Positions 46,070 to 53,181 of a stretch of 64,000 nucleotides of DNA are shown here, piece after piece. The first letter of the stretch is position 1; the number at the start of each line of letters is the position of its first letter. The DNA is from Chryseobacterium sp. ON_d1. Its GTDB lineage: Bacteria > Bacteroidota > Bacteroidia > Flavobacteriales > Weeksellaceae. Location: assembly GCF_006829085.1 (NCBI RefSeq), contig NZ_BJTC01000015.1, positions 87,400-151,399 on the forward strand, written 5' to 3'. Below the pieces are notes generated by a model. The model was not told where the DNA came from. It ran no database searches and saw only the letters and a list, made by a program, of their open reading frames with translations. A program made the position numbers and the translations under genes.

Positions 46070-46428
46070 AACTCTAATTTTTAAATTTTACTAAACAAAA
46101 GGATGTAAAAATCATGCCAAGCAACGATATCACTTTGATTTTAACACACAAACAAATCATAAACAAATGAATATCAATGATTTATTTTTAACAAAATTTA
46201 AATGTTTGTTTAACAAAAATTATCAAAAAATAATCTCAAAAAGTGAATTAAAGGATGAAAAAGGAAGCTGGAAAAAATATACCTCCATAAAATCAATCCT
46301 ATTTCTACCATCCAAAACTTCCTGCTTCTTGCCTCCTGTTTCCAGCCCTCTCAACAATATTAACAATCCTTAACCCGTTTCTATTTTAACCTTCTTCTTT
46401 GAAATACATCAAAAAAATAAATTCTCCC
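46070..46428. other. Gene-free stretch
   Basis: AT-rich, with many AACAAA words up to about 46240. Then GGAAGCTGGAAAA and CTTCCTGCTTCTTGCCTCCTG-like words (about 46262-46350) resembling the AAGCCGGAAGCTGG repeat near 58735. No -7 box with good context, and no supportable gene. Confidence 0.5.
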
Positions 46429-47811
46429 ATGATAGCTGATTCATTACAAAAAAACAAGCATCTTCTTTGGCGGGCAGGTTTTGGCGTTGGTATTAATCAA
46501 ATTGATGATCTGAAAAATAAGAACACCAAAACATTGATGAATGAATTATTTAAAGAAGACAGCTTCAAAGAGGTTACTTATGATACTCCTGATCCGGTTT
46601 TTGCAGCTGATTACATGAACAGTACAGCTTCTGCCGAAATGAAAAAAGAAATGCAGCGGATCAACAGGGAACAAAACAATGAGCTGAATCTGAATTTTCT
46701 GAATACTATCGTCAACAGTAAAGAACAGATGAGAGAAAAGATGGCGTTTTTCTGGCATGGACATTTTGCCTCAAGAGTCGTCAATCCAAAATTCAACAGG
46801 CAGCTTTTAAATACCATCAGAAAAAATGCGCTGGGAAATTTTAAAGAGTTGCTTTTCGAAGTAAGCCAATCGCCTGCCATGCTGAATTTTCTGAATAATC
46901 AGCAGAATAAAAAAGATCATCCCAATGAAAATTTTGCCAGAGAAGTCATGGAACTTTTTACCATGGGAAGAGGTAACTATACCGAAAAAGACGTCAGAGA
47001 AGGTGCCAGGGCCTTTACAGGATGGAGCTATGACAAGGAGGGTAACTTTAAAGAAAGAAAAAATCTCCACGATGAAGGCACCAAATCTTTTTTAGGAAAA
47101 ACAGGAAACTTCAATGGAAATGATATTTTAGACATTATTCTGGAACAGAAAGCTACCGCACAGTTTATTACGGCAAAAATTTATAAATTCTTCGTCAATG
47201 AAAAAGCAGACCAGGAGATTGTCAGCAGGCTCAGTACAAATTTCTACAATTCCGGATATGATATCAAAAAGCTCATGACTGAGATATTTTCCAGTACATG
47301 GTTCTATGATCAGAAGAATATCGGCAACCGGATAAAATCTCCTGTGGAGCTGATGGCAGGTATCATGCGGATCCTTCCGATGCATATTCAGAATCCGGAA
47401 AACCTCATCGTTTACCAGAAATTATTAGGACAGATGCTGCTTTATCCACCCAATGTAGCAGGATGGCCCAATGGAAAATCATGGATTGACAGTTCTACAC
47501 TGATGCTGCGACTCCAGGTTCCACAGATATGGTCCGGCCTCCGGCCTCTGGAATACAGCCCCCGACAGGATGATGATATCGATATGGGAATGAAATCCCG
47601 TGAAAATGCCTTGAACAAAAGTTTTAAAAATCCCAATATTACGATCGACTGGGATCGCATCGAAAAACTTTTTGCCAACAGGAATTGTGAAGATTATATT
47701 CTCCAGAATACGCGAAGCCTTGATATGAGTTCAGTAAATAATTTTTCTGACAGGAGTATCAAAATGAATGTCATCAACCTGATGTCTACCCCGGAATATC
47801 AGTTAATGTAG
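46429..47811 (+). CDS. DUF1800 family protein
   Basis: 460 aa from the ATG at 46429 (the longer frame begins with TTG). DUF1800 hallmarks: HLLWRAGFGVG at the start, MREKMAFFWHGHFASR, NENFAREVMELFTMGRGNYTEKDVREGARAFTGW, and QMLLYPPNVAGWPNGKSWID. Function is not established; it occurs with DUF1501 partners, as here (50-nt gap). No clear signal peptide. Confidence 0.92.
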   Translation: MIADSLQKNKHLLWRAGFGVGINQIDDLKNKNTKTLMNELFKEDSFKEVTYDTPDPVFAADYMNSTASAEMKKEMQRINREQNNELNLNFLNTIVNSKEQMREKMAFFWHGHFASRVVNPKFNRQLLNTIRKNALGNFKELLFEVSQSPAMLNFLNNQQNKKDHPNENFAREVMELFTMGRGNYTEKDVREGARAFTGWSYDKEGNFKERKNLHDEGTKSFLGKTGNFNGNDILDIILEQKATAQFITAKIYKFFVNEKADQEIVSRLSTNFYNSGYDIKKLMTEIFSSTWFYDQKNIGNRIKSPVELMAGIMRILPMHIQNPENLIVYQKLLGQMLLYPPNVAGWPNGKSWIDSSTLMLRLQVPQIWSGLRPLEYSPRQDDDIDMGMKSRENALNKSFKNPNITIDWDRIEKLFANRNCEDYILQNTRSLDMSSVNNFSDRSIKMNVINLMSTPEYQLM

Positions 47812-47861
47812 GCAGAAGATTTCAGGTTACAACCTATCACCTATACCTTAAAAACAAAATT

Positions 47862-49046
47862 ATGTTAATCAAAAGAAGAGAATTCCTTAAGATAAGTTCA
47901 CTGGCTACCGCTTCTATGCTGATGCCTAATTTCTTAAAAGCCATGACCCTGGATGAAGCTTTGAACCCCAGTCAGAATATCCTGGTAGTTCTTCAGTTTA
48001 CAGGTGGAAATGATGGGTTGAATACTATTATTCCTGCTAAAAATGATATTTATTTCCGGGAAAGGAAAACGCTGGCTATCCAGGATTCTATGCCATTAAC
48101 AGATGAAGCAGGGATTAATCCGTCTCTCTCTTATTTTAAAGAACTTTTTGACAACGGAGAGCTTTCTGTGATGAACAATGTAGGATATCCTAACCCGGAC
48201 AAATCCCATTTCCGGAGTATGGATATCTGGCAGTCGGCAAGCAGAAGCGATCAGTTCCTGGAAACAGGCTGGCTGGGTCGATTTCTGGATGAAGAATGCT
48301 ATCGCTGCGACCACCCTACTCAGGCACTGGAGGTGGATGATATGCTAAGTCTTGCTTTAAAAGGAGAAAATAACAAAGCATTTGCTTTTAAAGATCCTAA
48401 AAGACTGTATCAAACCAGCCAGGAAAAATATTTCAAGTCGCTTTATGACCATCATCATGATGATGAAACCGTGTCTTACCTTTATCAGACTTTAGGTTCC
48501 ACCATCAATAATGCTGATTATATTTTTGAAAAAAGCAAGGCCAAAAAAACAGAGCAGATTTATCCCAATTCTCAACTGGGAAAAGACTTTAAAACAGTAG
48601 CTTCTTTAATAAAATCCGATATCAATACTCAGGTTTATTATCTTTCTGTAGGAAGTTTTGATACCCATGTCAATCAGAATGAAAGACAGAAAAAACTGTT
48701 CGATGACATCAATGAGGCTGTAAAATCATTTGTTGCCGATATGAAAAGCAACGGACTTTTTAATAATATCCTGCTGATGACCTTTTCAGAATTTGGCCGT
48801 CGTGTAGCCCAGAATGCGAGCAATGGAACAGATCATGGAACAGCCAATCAAATGTTCTTTATCAGTGGCAATCTAAAAAGAAAGGGATTGCTGAATGCCC
48901 TTCCTGATTTACAGAATCTGAATGAAGGGGATCTGATCTACAAAGAAGATTTCAGAAAAGTATATGCTACGATCCTTAAAAACTGGCTTAAAGCCGATTC
49001 TTCCAAAGTGTTGGGATGGAAAGATGGAATTTATGATTTTGTGTAG
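47862..49046 (+). CDS. DUF1501 family protein, probable Tat substrate
   Basis: 394 aa. It begins MLIKRREFLKISSLATASMLM, a twin-Arg-like signal followed by a hydrophobic run. The core has LVVLQFTGGNDGLNTIIP, NVGYPNPDKSHFRSMDIWQSA, SVGSFDTHVNQ, and FSEFGRRVAQNASNGTDHGTA with alkaline-phosphatase-superfamily-like metal residues. It is the sulfatase-like partner of DUF1800 and probably acts in the periplasm; substrate unknown. Confidence 0.92.
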   Translation: MLIKRREFLKISSLATASMLMPNFLKAMTLDEALNPSQNILVVLQFTGGNDGLNTIIPAKNDIYFRERKTLAIQDSMPLTDEAGINPSLSYFKELFDNGELSVMNNVGYPNPDKSHFRSMDIWQSASRSDQFLETGWLGRFLDEECYRCDHPTQALEVDDMLSLALKGENNKAFAFKDPKRLYQTSQEKYFKSLYDHHHDDETVSYLYQTLGSTINNADYIFEKSKAKKTEQIYPNSQLGKDFKTVASLIKSDINTQVYYLSVGSFDTHVNQNERQKKLFDDINEAVKSFVADMKSNGLFNNILLMTFSEFGRRVAQNASNGTDHGTANQMFFISGNLKRKGLLNALPDLQNLNEGDLIYKEDFRKVYATILKNWLKADSSKVLGWKDGIYDFV

Positions 49047-49054
49047 GGAAACCG

Positions 49055-49136
49055 CAAAAGTCACAAAAGTTTTTAACACTTAAGTTATTTGGGATATTTC
49101 TAAACGCTGAAGAAGTACACTTAAGTTTTTTTAAAT
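49055..49136. repeat. Dispersed repeat family C, copy 2
   Basis: CACAAAAGTTTTTAACACTT, AAGTTATTTGG and AAGTACACTTAAGTTTTTTT words closely match the tract at 37915-38090. Confidence 0.6.
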
Positions 49137-49167
49137 CTCCGATTTTTCAAATGATAATAGTATTGTT

Positions 49168-49236
49168 TAGATTCCTGCGGAATGTAACAATGGGAATGAT
49201 AGCCAACCCACACAGTTCGTCATTCCGTAGGAATCC
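49168..49236. repeat. Dispersed repeat family B, copy 2
   Basis: AGATTCCTGCGGAATG and TCATTCCGTAGGAATC bracket a 40-bp middle, the same layout as 26419-26488. Confidence 0.7.
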
Positions 49237-49269
49237 GGCCTTAGTTATCAGAAAAAATAATTAAAAAAA

Positions 49270-49361
49270 TACAATCTGACCAAAATTCCAACTGAAGACG
49301 TGAAAATTCCCCTCCTCTGAAGGGATGGCGAAAATTCAAAGAATTTTTGACGGGGTGGCTA
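49270..49361 (-). repeat. Dispersed repeat family A, copy 2 (inverted)
   Basis: CAACTGAAGACGTGAAAATT, CCCCTCCTCTGAAGGG and AAAATTCAAAGAATTTTTGA then CGGGGTGG: reverse complement of copies at 26290 and 55001. Confidence 0.85.
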
Positions 49362-49378
49362 TCCATCTTCATCAACAA

Positions 49379-49414
49379 AAAAAGAGACCGTATATATTAT
49401 AACAGTCTCTTTTT
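49379..49414 (-). terminator. Terminator of the 45-aa gene
   Basis: AAAAAGAGAC (49379-49388) / GTCTCTTTTT (49405-49414), 30 nt downstream of the small gene on the minus strand. Confidence 0.75.
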
Positions 49415-49444
49415 CAATAATTTTAAATTGTAACTACTTTACGT

Positions 49445-49582
49445 TTAAGCTGTAATCTGCTTTGGTTCTTTTTCTTTCTGATCTTCTTTTTTATCAAGCT
49501 TCTCAGATATTTTTTTAACAATATATTCTATCGCTATGGGTGCTATGATTGCAATTAATGCTTTAAATATTCTTGATTTCAT
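49445..49582 (-). CDS. Small membrane protein, 45 aa
   Basis: A 45-codon frame with ATG and TAA. Residues 5-22 form a hydrophobic helix (IFKALIAIIAPIAIEYIV), followed by a strongly charged tail (KKISEKLDKKEDQ, then KEKEPKQITA). The single membrane helix plus Lys/Glu tail and its own terminator argue for a real gene. It resembles small single-pass proteins of unknown function; a type I toxin is a remote alternative. No -7 box with full consensus. Confidence 0.65.
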   Translation of the reverse strand: MKSRIFKALIAIIAPIAIEYIVKKISEKLDKKEDQKEKEPKQITA

Positions 49583-49686
49583 ACATTTAATTTTGTGATT
49601 ATCAATAATGCAATTTCCAAGCCAAGATAATATATGGCAATAGATGATCTTGTGCAGAGTCCTTTGAGAAGCTGTTTTAAAGTGTT

Positions 49687-50706
49687 TTAATTTTCTTCAG
49701 GAACAACCAGATTCTGATAATTTTTACTTCCGGCGTTGAACTTTTCTTCCATTTTCCGCCTTAATTTCTGAGGTTTATGTACTACGAGAGAGTCTCCAAA
49801 TCCTAGCAGTAACCTTTCCAGTTCAAAATTGATCTGAACACAGATTTTAAATAAAGTTCCTTCATGATCTTCCCTGATAATCTCCTGACTTTTATGCAGC
49901 GGTTTGGTTTTCACATACGGAGCATTTCCTGAATCTACCCAAAAAATTACATTTCTGGGAACAATTCCTTCTGAGACCGTAACACCTACAATATCTTTAA
50001 AATATTCATCTCCATCCAGCTCTTTATCAATAAACGGCAGGATATCATCTGTTTCAATACGTTCCATTCTGTCCAGTGCAAGATTATACATTTTCTGCTT
50101 ATAAAGGCAGATGAGAAACCAACGGTTGTTAAACTCCTTCAGCAGCTGCGGGTGCACAGTGTATGTATTGGATTCTCTTGCGGTAAAGCTCTTGTAAAGA
50201 ATCTTCAATACCTTTTTATTTATAATGCTTTCGTACAGAATATCAATATGCTCCAATCCCTTCAGCTGCTCATTCTTATCCAGATGAATAATAGATTTCT
50301 GACTGGTGGAATGAATGGAGTCTTCCAGCTTCTGAATCACCCCATTCATCTCTTTGAACATGGAAAAGTCCTTGAACTGTTTTAATATCTGAACCGCATT
50401 ATTCATAGCCTTCAGATCACTTTCGTTCACAGAGATGTTATGAATGCTGTATTCAGGATCGCTATAACGGTAGTATTTTCTTTCGTAAACTTCAATAGGA
50501 GCCTCATAACCGAATTTTTCACTCCGCATATTCTGCAGGTCAAGCTGAACCGTACGCTTACTTACATAGGATTCTTTTCCCTCGAATTCAAACAATGCTT
50601 CTGAACATTCATCAATGAGATCTTCCAGGGTATATTTCCTGTATTTGTTTTTAAGACATTTATCTAATGTTTTGTAGCGGATCAGGGCGTTTTTATTAGA
50701 TGACAT
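49687..50706 (-). CDS. WYL-domain transcriptional regulator
   Basis: 339 aa from the inner Met (MSSNKNALIRY). An N-terminal winged helix (ALIRYKTLDKCLKNKYRKYTLEDLIDECSEAL, with SKRTVQLDLQNM as probable recognition helix) is followed by the WYL domain (ILYKSFTARESNTYTVHPQLLKEFNNRWFLICLY near 170-205) and the WCX C-terminal extension. WYL domains sense ligands, often nucleic-acid derived, and regulate defence and RNA-repair genes. It is the best candidate to bind the shared operator upstream of rtcB and rlaP1; that pairing is inference. Confidence 0.92.
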   Translation of the reverse strand: MSSNKNALIRYKTLDKCLKNKYRKYTLEDLIDECSEALFEFEGKESYVSKRTVQLDLQNMRSEKFGYEAPIEVYERKYYRYSDPEYSIHNISVNESDLKAMNNAVQILKQFKDFSMFKEMNGVIQKLEDSIHSTSQKSIIHLDKNEQLKGLEHIDILYESIINKKVLKILYKSFTARESNTYTVHPQLLKEFNNRWFLICLYKQKMYNLALDRMERIETDDILPFIDKELDGDEYFKDIVGVTVSEGIVPRNVIFWVDSGNAPYVKTKPLHKSQEIIREDHEGTLFKICVQINFELERLLLGFGDSLVVHKPQKLRRKMEEKFNAGSKNYQNLVVPEEN

Positions 50707-50846
50707 GGTGTTATTTTTTTGCAAAAAAGCGAAATGGCAGATCTGCTTGTATATTGATCGTTTATTAACTGTTAATTATAACTTTAGCTGACATAAAGAT
50801 GATAACCGTTTTTGAGGTTTCACCTTTTTACCCACTTTTACTCTGG

Positions 50847-51182
50847 TTATTTCTCTTTCAGAGCATTTTCGTCAAAGGTAATCCCTTCCCAGCCGAATTT
50901 TATAAAGTTACGGATATTCTGGTGATCATCTCCCTGCGGGTTTTTCAAAACATCATCCCTGTAGAATTCACCAAAAAGCGAAAGGGTTTCTTCTTTTGTC
51001 AGATCATGAATGCTGGCAAAGCTGAACAGTTTACATGAACCATTGTTCTGCCCTGCCTGATTGGTCGTATCTCCATTTTTAAAAGCAGTAGGGGTAAACT
51101 CATAATGTTCGTCAATATAGGCTATAACATCACTGAACTGAATGGTTTCAGGGAAATGTTTCAATTGCTCTAATAGTACCAT
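50847..51182 (-). CDS. HopJ-family protein
   Basis: 111 aa matching the HopJ type III effector family: FxxVIAYIDEHYEFTPTAFKNG, NGSCKLFSFASIHDLTKEETLSLFGEFYRDDVL, and HQNIRNFIKFGWEGI at the C terminus. The name comes from Pseudomonas effectors, but free-living bacteria without type III secretion carry it, and nothing like a secretion system is present here. Function in this genome unknown. Divergent from rtcB. Confidence 0.9.
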   Translation of the reverse strand: MVLLEQLKHFPETIQFSDVIAYIDEHYEFTPTAFKNGDTTNQAGQNNGSCKLFSFASIHDLTKEETLSLFGEFYRDDVLKNPQGDDHQNIRNFIKFGWEGITFDENALKEK

Positions 51183-51287
51183 AGATATCGGGGTTTATTA
51201 TTTTATATTTATTTCAGGCAGATTTTTCACATTGGCTGGTCTGCTCTTTTTAGAATTTTTGTAAAAATAATTAAAATTTCTTTACCT

Positions 51288-51305
51288 ACGCAAAACTATT
51301 GCGCA
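51288..51305. promoter_or_regulatory. Inverted-repeat operator upstream of rtcB
   Basis: ACGCAA-AACTA-TTGCGCA: half-sites with a 5-nt spacer and one mismatch. The block is conserved upstream of rlaP1 (58868-58885). In both places it is followed after exactly 10 nt by TACTTTGCA (here 51316-51324), a near-consensus -7 box. It probably covers the -33 region of the promoter. Confidence 0.75.
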
Positions 51306-51343
51306 ATAAAGGTATTACTTTGCATCATCAAAATGAAACAACA

Positions 51344-52726
51344 ATGGAATTTAATGGAAATCATTTAATCGAATTAGGATATAGACCTGCAAAATGGTTT
51401 AAAGATGCCATTAGCTATATCAATGAGAATCAACTGGATGATCAGCAGATTGCAGAATATCTGGTGCAGTTCAGACAGCCGGATCTTATTCCGCTTCATG
51501 AAACAGCTAAAGATTTTATGATCAATATACGTGCAGAACATGAAAGTGAAAATGATAATGTAGAAAAAGTAATCAGAACAATGAAAGTTCTGATGAAGAC
51601 CCCTACACTGATCGGAGGAGCTTTAATGCCGGATGCCTGCCCTACTGGTCCAGAAGGCCAGATTCCGGTAGGAGGTGTGGTGGTTGCCCAAAATGCCATT
51701 CACCCGGGATTCCATAGTGCTGATATCTGCTGTTCTGTGATGCTGACAGATTTTGGAAAAGCCAATCCTAAAGATGTTCTGGATGCTGCGCATTCTGTAA
51801 CGCACTTCGGATATGGAGGAAGACCAAGAGGAGAACAGATGCCGATGTCACAGGAACTGATGGAAGCCTTCAGAGAAAATGAATTCTTAAATGATGAAAA
51901 ACTGATCAGCATTGCCCGTTCTCATATGGGAACCCAGGGAGACGGAAACCACTTCCTTTTCGTTGGAATTTCTAAAAATACAGGAAATACCATGATGGTA
52001 ACACATCACGGGTCAAGAGCTCCTGGAGCAGCATTATATGATAAGGGAATGAAGGTTGCCAACCGTTTCAGACAGGAAATTTCTCCTGAAACATTAAAAG
52101 AAAACGCATGGATTCCTTATGATACACAAGAAGGTAAATCCTATTGGGAAGCCCTTCAGCTGATCAGACAATGGACCAAAGAAAATCATACCTCTCTTCA
52201 TGATGCTGTGCTGAGCAAGCTTGAAATGGAAAAGGAGAACAGATATTGGAATGAACATAACTTCGTTTTCAAAGACGGAGACCTGTTTTATCATGCAAAA
52301 GGAGCCACTCCGCTGGATGATAAGTTCATGCCTGATATTACAGGGCCAAGACTGATCCCGTTGAATATGTCTGAGCCGGTACTGATCGTTCAGGGAACAA
52401 CCAACGAAAGAAACTTAGGTTTTGCCCCGCATGGAGCAGGAAGAAACTTCAGCAGAAGCCAGCATAAAAAATCTCTGGCTCATAAAACAACTGAGGAAAT
52501 CTTCAATGAGGAAACAGCAGGGCTGGATATCCGTTTCTATTCCAATGAAATTGATATTTCTGAGCTTCCGAGCGCTTATAAAAGCGCAAAGAATGTAAGA
52601 GCACAGATTGAAGAATACGGACTGTGTGAAGTATTGGATGAAGTGATGCCTTACGGATGTATCATGGCCGGAGATGTGCAGAAAAATGCACCATGGAAGA
52701 AAAAGAAGAAATTCAGAAAAGCATAA
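51344..52726 (+). CDS. rtcB: RtcB-family RNA ligase, divergent type
   Basis: 460 aa from the ATG at 51344; the longer frame runs into the promoter. RtcB joins RNA ends with 2',3'-cyclic phosphate (or 3'-phosphate) to 5'-OH using GTP and manganese. Metal and guanylation motifs: HSADICCS (124-131, in place of canonical DxGCGM), GDGNHF (199-204), HHGSRA (221-226), and HGAGR (363-367) with the histidine that accepts GMP. The DICCS variant and KKKKKFRKA tail set it apart from canonical RtcB. It is followed by a terminator-like region, a tRNA-like gene and the TerD-like gene. Confidence 0.93.
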   Translation: MEFNGNHLIELGYRPAKWFKDAISYINENQLDDQQIAEYLVQFRQPDLIPLHETAKDFMINIRAEHESENDNVEKVIRTMKVLMKTPTLIGGALMPDACPTGPEGQIPVGGVVVAQNAIHPGFHSADICCSVMLTDFGKANPKDVLDAAHSVTHFGYGGRPRGEQMPMSQELMEAFRENEFLNDEKLISIARSHMGTQGDGNHFLFVGISKNTGNTMMVTHHGSRAPGAALYDKGMKVANRFRQEISPETLKENAWIPYDTQEGKSYWEALQLIRQWTKENHTSLHDAVLSKLEMEKENRYWNEHNFVFKDGDLFYHAKGATPLDDKFMPDITGPRLIPLNMSEPVLIVQGTTNERNLGFAPHGAGRNFSRSQHKKSLAHKTTEEIFNEETAGLDIRFYSNEIDISELPSAYKSAKNVRAQIEEYGLCEVLDEVMPYGCIMAGDVQKNAPWKKKKKFRKA

Positions 52727-52743
52727 TTTTTAATCTAATATAA

Positions 52744-52819
52744 AACCTTACAGGTTTTCAAAAACTAATAACCAACCTTGCAGGTATAAAAGCCTGTAAG
52801 GTTCATGAAAACTTTTTTT
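52744..52819 (+). terminator. Alternative hairpins / terminator after rtcB
   Basis: Two 5' arms, AACCTTACAGG (52744-52754) and AACCTTGCAGG (52774-52784), can each pair with one 3' arm CCTGTAAGGTT (52793-52803). Seven T residues follow at 52813-52819. The duplicated arm makes mutually exclusive stems, so this may be a leaky or switchable terminator directly before the tRNA-like gene. Confidence 0.65.
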
Positions 52820-52828
52820 ATAACGGCA

Positions 52829-52940
52829 GGGGCAGTAGCTCAGATGGTTAGAGCAACAAAATTACTTTTCGCTGCAGGCAGATAAAGTTCCTATAAATCA
52901 CCAAGATTGTGGGTCACAGGTTCGAGTCCTGTCTGCTCCT
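52829..52940 (+). tRNA. tRNA-like gene with about 40 extra nucleotides in the anticodon arm
   Basis: Acceptor arms GGGGCAG / CTGCTCC pair at all 7 positions (one G-U). The D-arm is GCTC-AGATGGTTA-GAGC, and the T-arm is ACAGG-TTCGAGT-CCTGT with a canonical T-loop. The variable loop is GGGTC. The anticodon stem can form as ACAA (52856-52859) / TTGT (52907-52910), but 47 nt lie between the arms instead of about 7-9. This insert contains its own hairpin ACTTT/AAAGT (52864-52868 / 52884-52888) and the word TCCTATA. CCA is not encoded and no anticodon can be assigned. It could be an intron-bearing tRNA, a tRNA-mimic or a substrate of the adjacent RtcB. A decayed tRNA gene is the main alternative, though perfect outer arms argue against decay. 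Confidence 0.7.
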
Positions 52941-53156
52941 CATCACAATGAAAATGCTTATATTAACCTATTCATTTTCATTGGTTAAAAAATTTAAGGC
53001 AAAGAAAGTTCCTATAAGATTAAAATTACTTTCCGCCTTTTTAACCCATTATAAGGCACAGGGAGTTCCTATATTTTTGGATAAATTACTCCCCGCTTTT
53101 TATAAACTATAGGTAAAAGGAGTTCCTATACCCTTCACTTTTAATGAATCTACTCC
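52864..53156 (+). repeat. Four spaced units of a covarying hairpin repeat
   Basis: TCCTATA occurs at 52889, 53010, 53067 and 53124, always directly after AAAGT or GGAGT. Complementary ACTTT or ACTCC arms are at 52864, 53028, 53088 and 53152. Downstream of the tRNA-like gene, three hairpins form: AAAGT/ACTTT, GGGAGT/ACTCCC and GGAGT/ACTCC. The stems keep pairing while bases change. The ACT arms are followed by YCGCYTTTTTA-type sequence. The first unit lies inside the tRNA-like insert; the last ends 26 nt before the 584-aa gene. Confidence 0.75.
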
Positions 53157-53181
53157 TCACTTATTTTTTAAACTTAAAACA

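Noticed and set aside
46167..46373. 68-codon plus-strand frame before the DUF1800 gene
   Set aside because: Composition is low-complexity, its second half follows the GGAAGCTGG / TTCCTGCTTC repeat class, and no translation signal is visible.
50847..51182. Evidence for type III secretion from the HopJ-family gene
   Set aside because: The family is common in bacteria without such systems, and no apparatus gene is present in the window.
52829..52940. Ordinary functional tRNA
   Set aside because: Outer arms fit, but the anticodon loop is about 40 nt too long and no anticodon can be placed, so it is reported as tRNA-like only.
52909..53112. 67-codon plus-strand frame inside the tRNA-like 3' part and hairpin array
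   Set aside because: Overlaps the T-arm and acceptor of the tRNA-like gene; the codons follow the RNA repeat units, not a protein.
52864..53156. CRISPR array
   Set aside because: The repeated words are short, imperfect and covarying, with unequal spacing (121, 57 and 57 nt between TCCTATA copies) and no cas genes.
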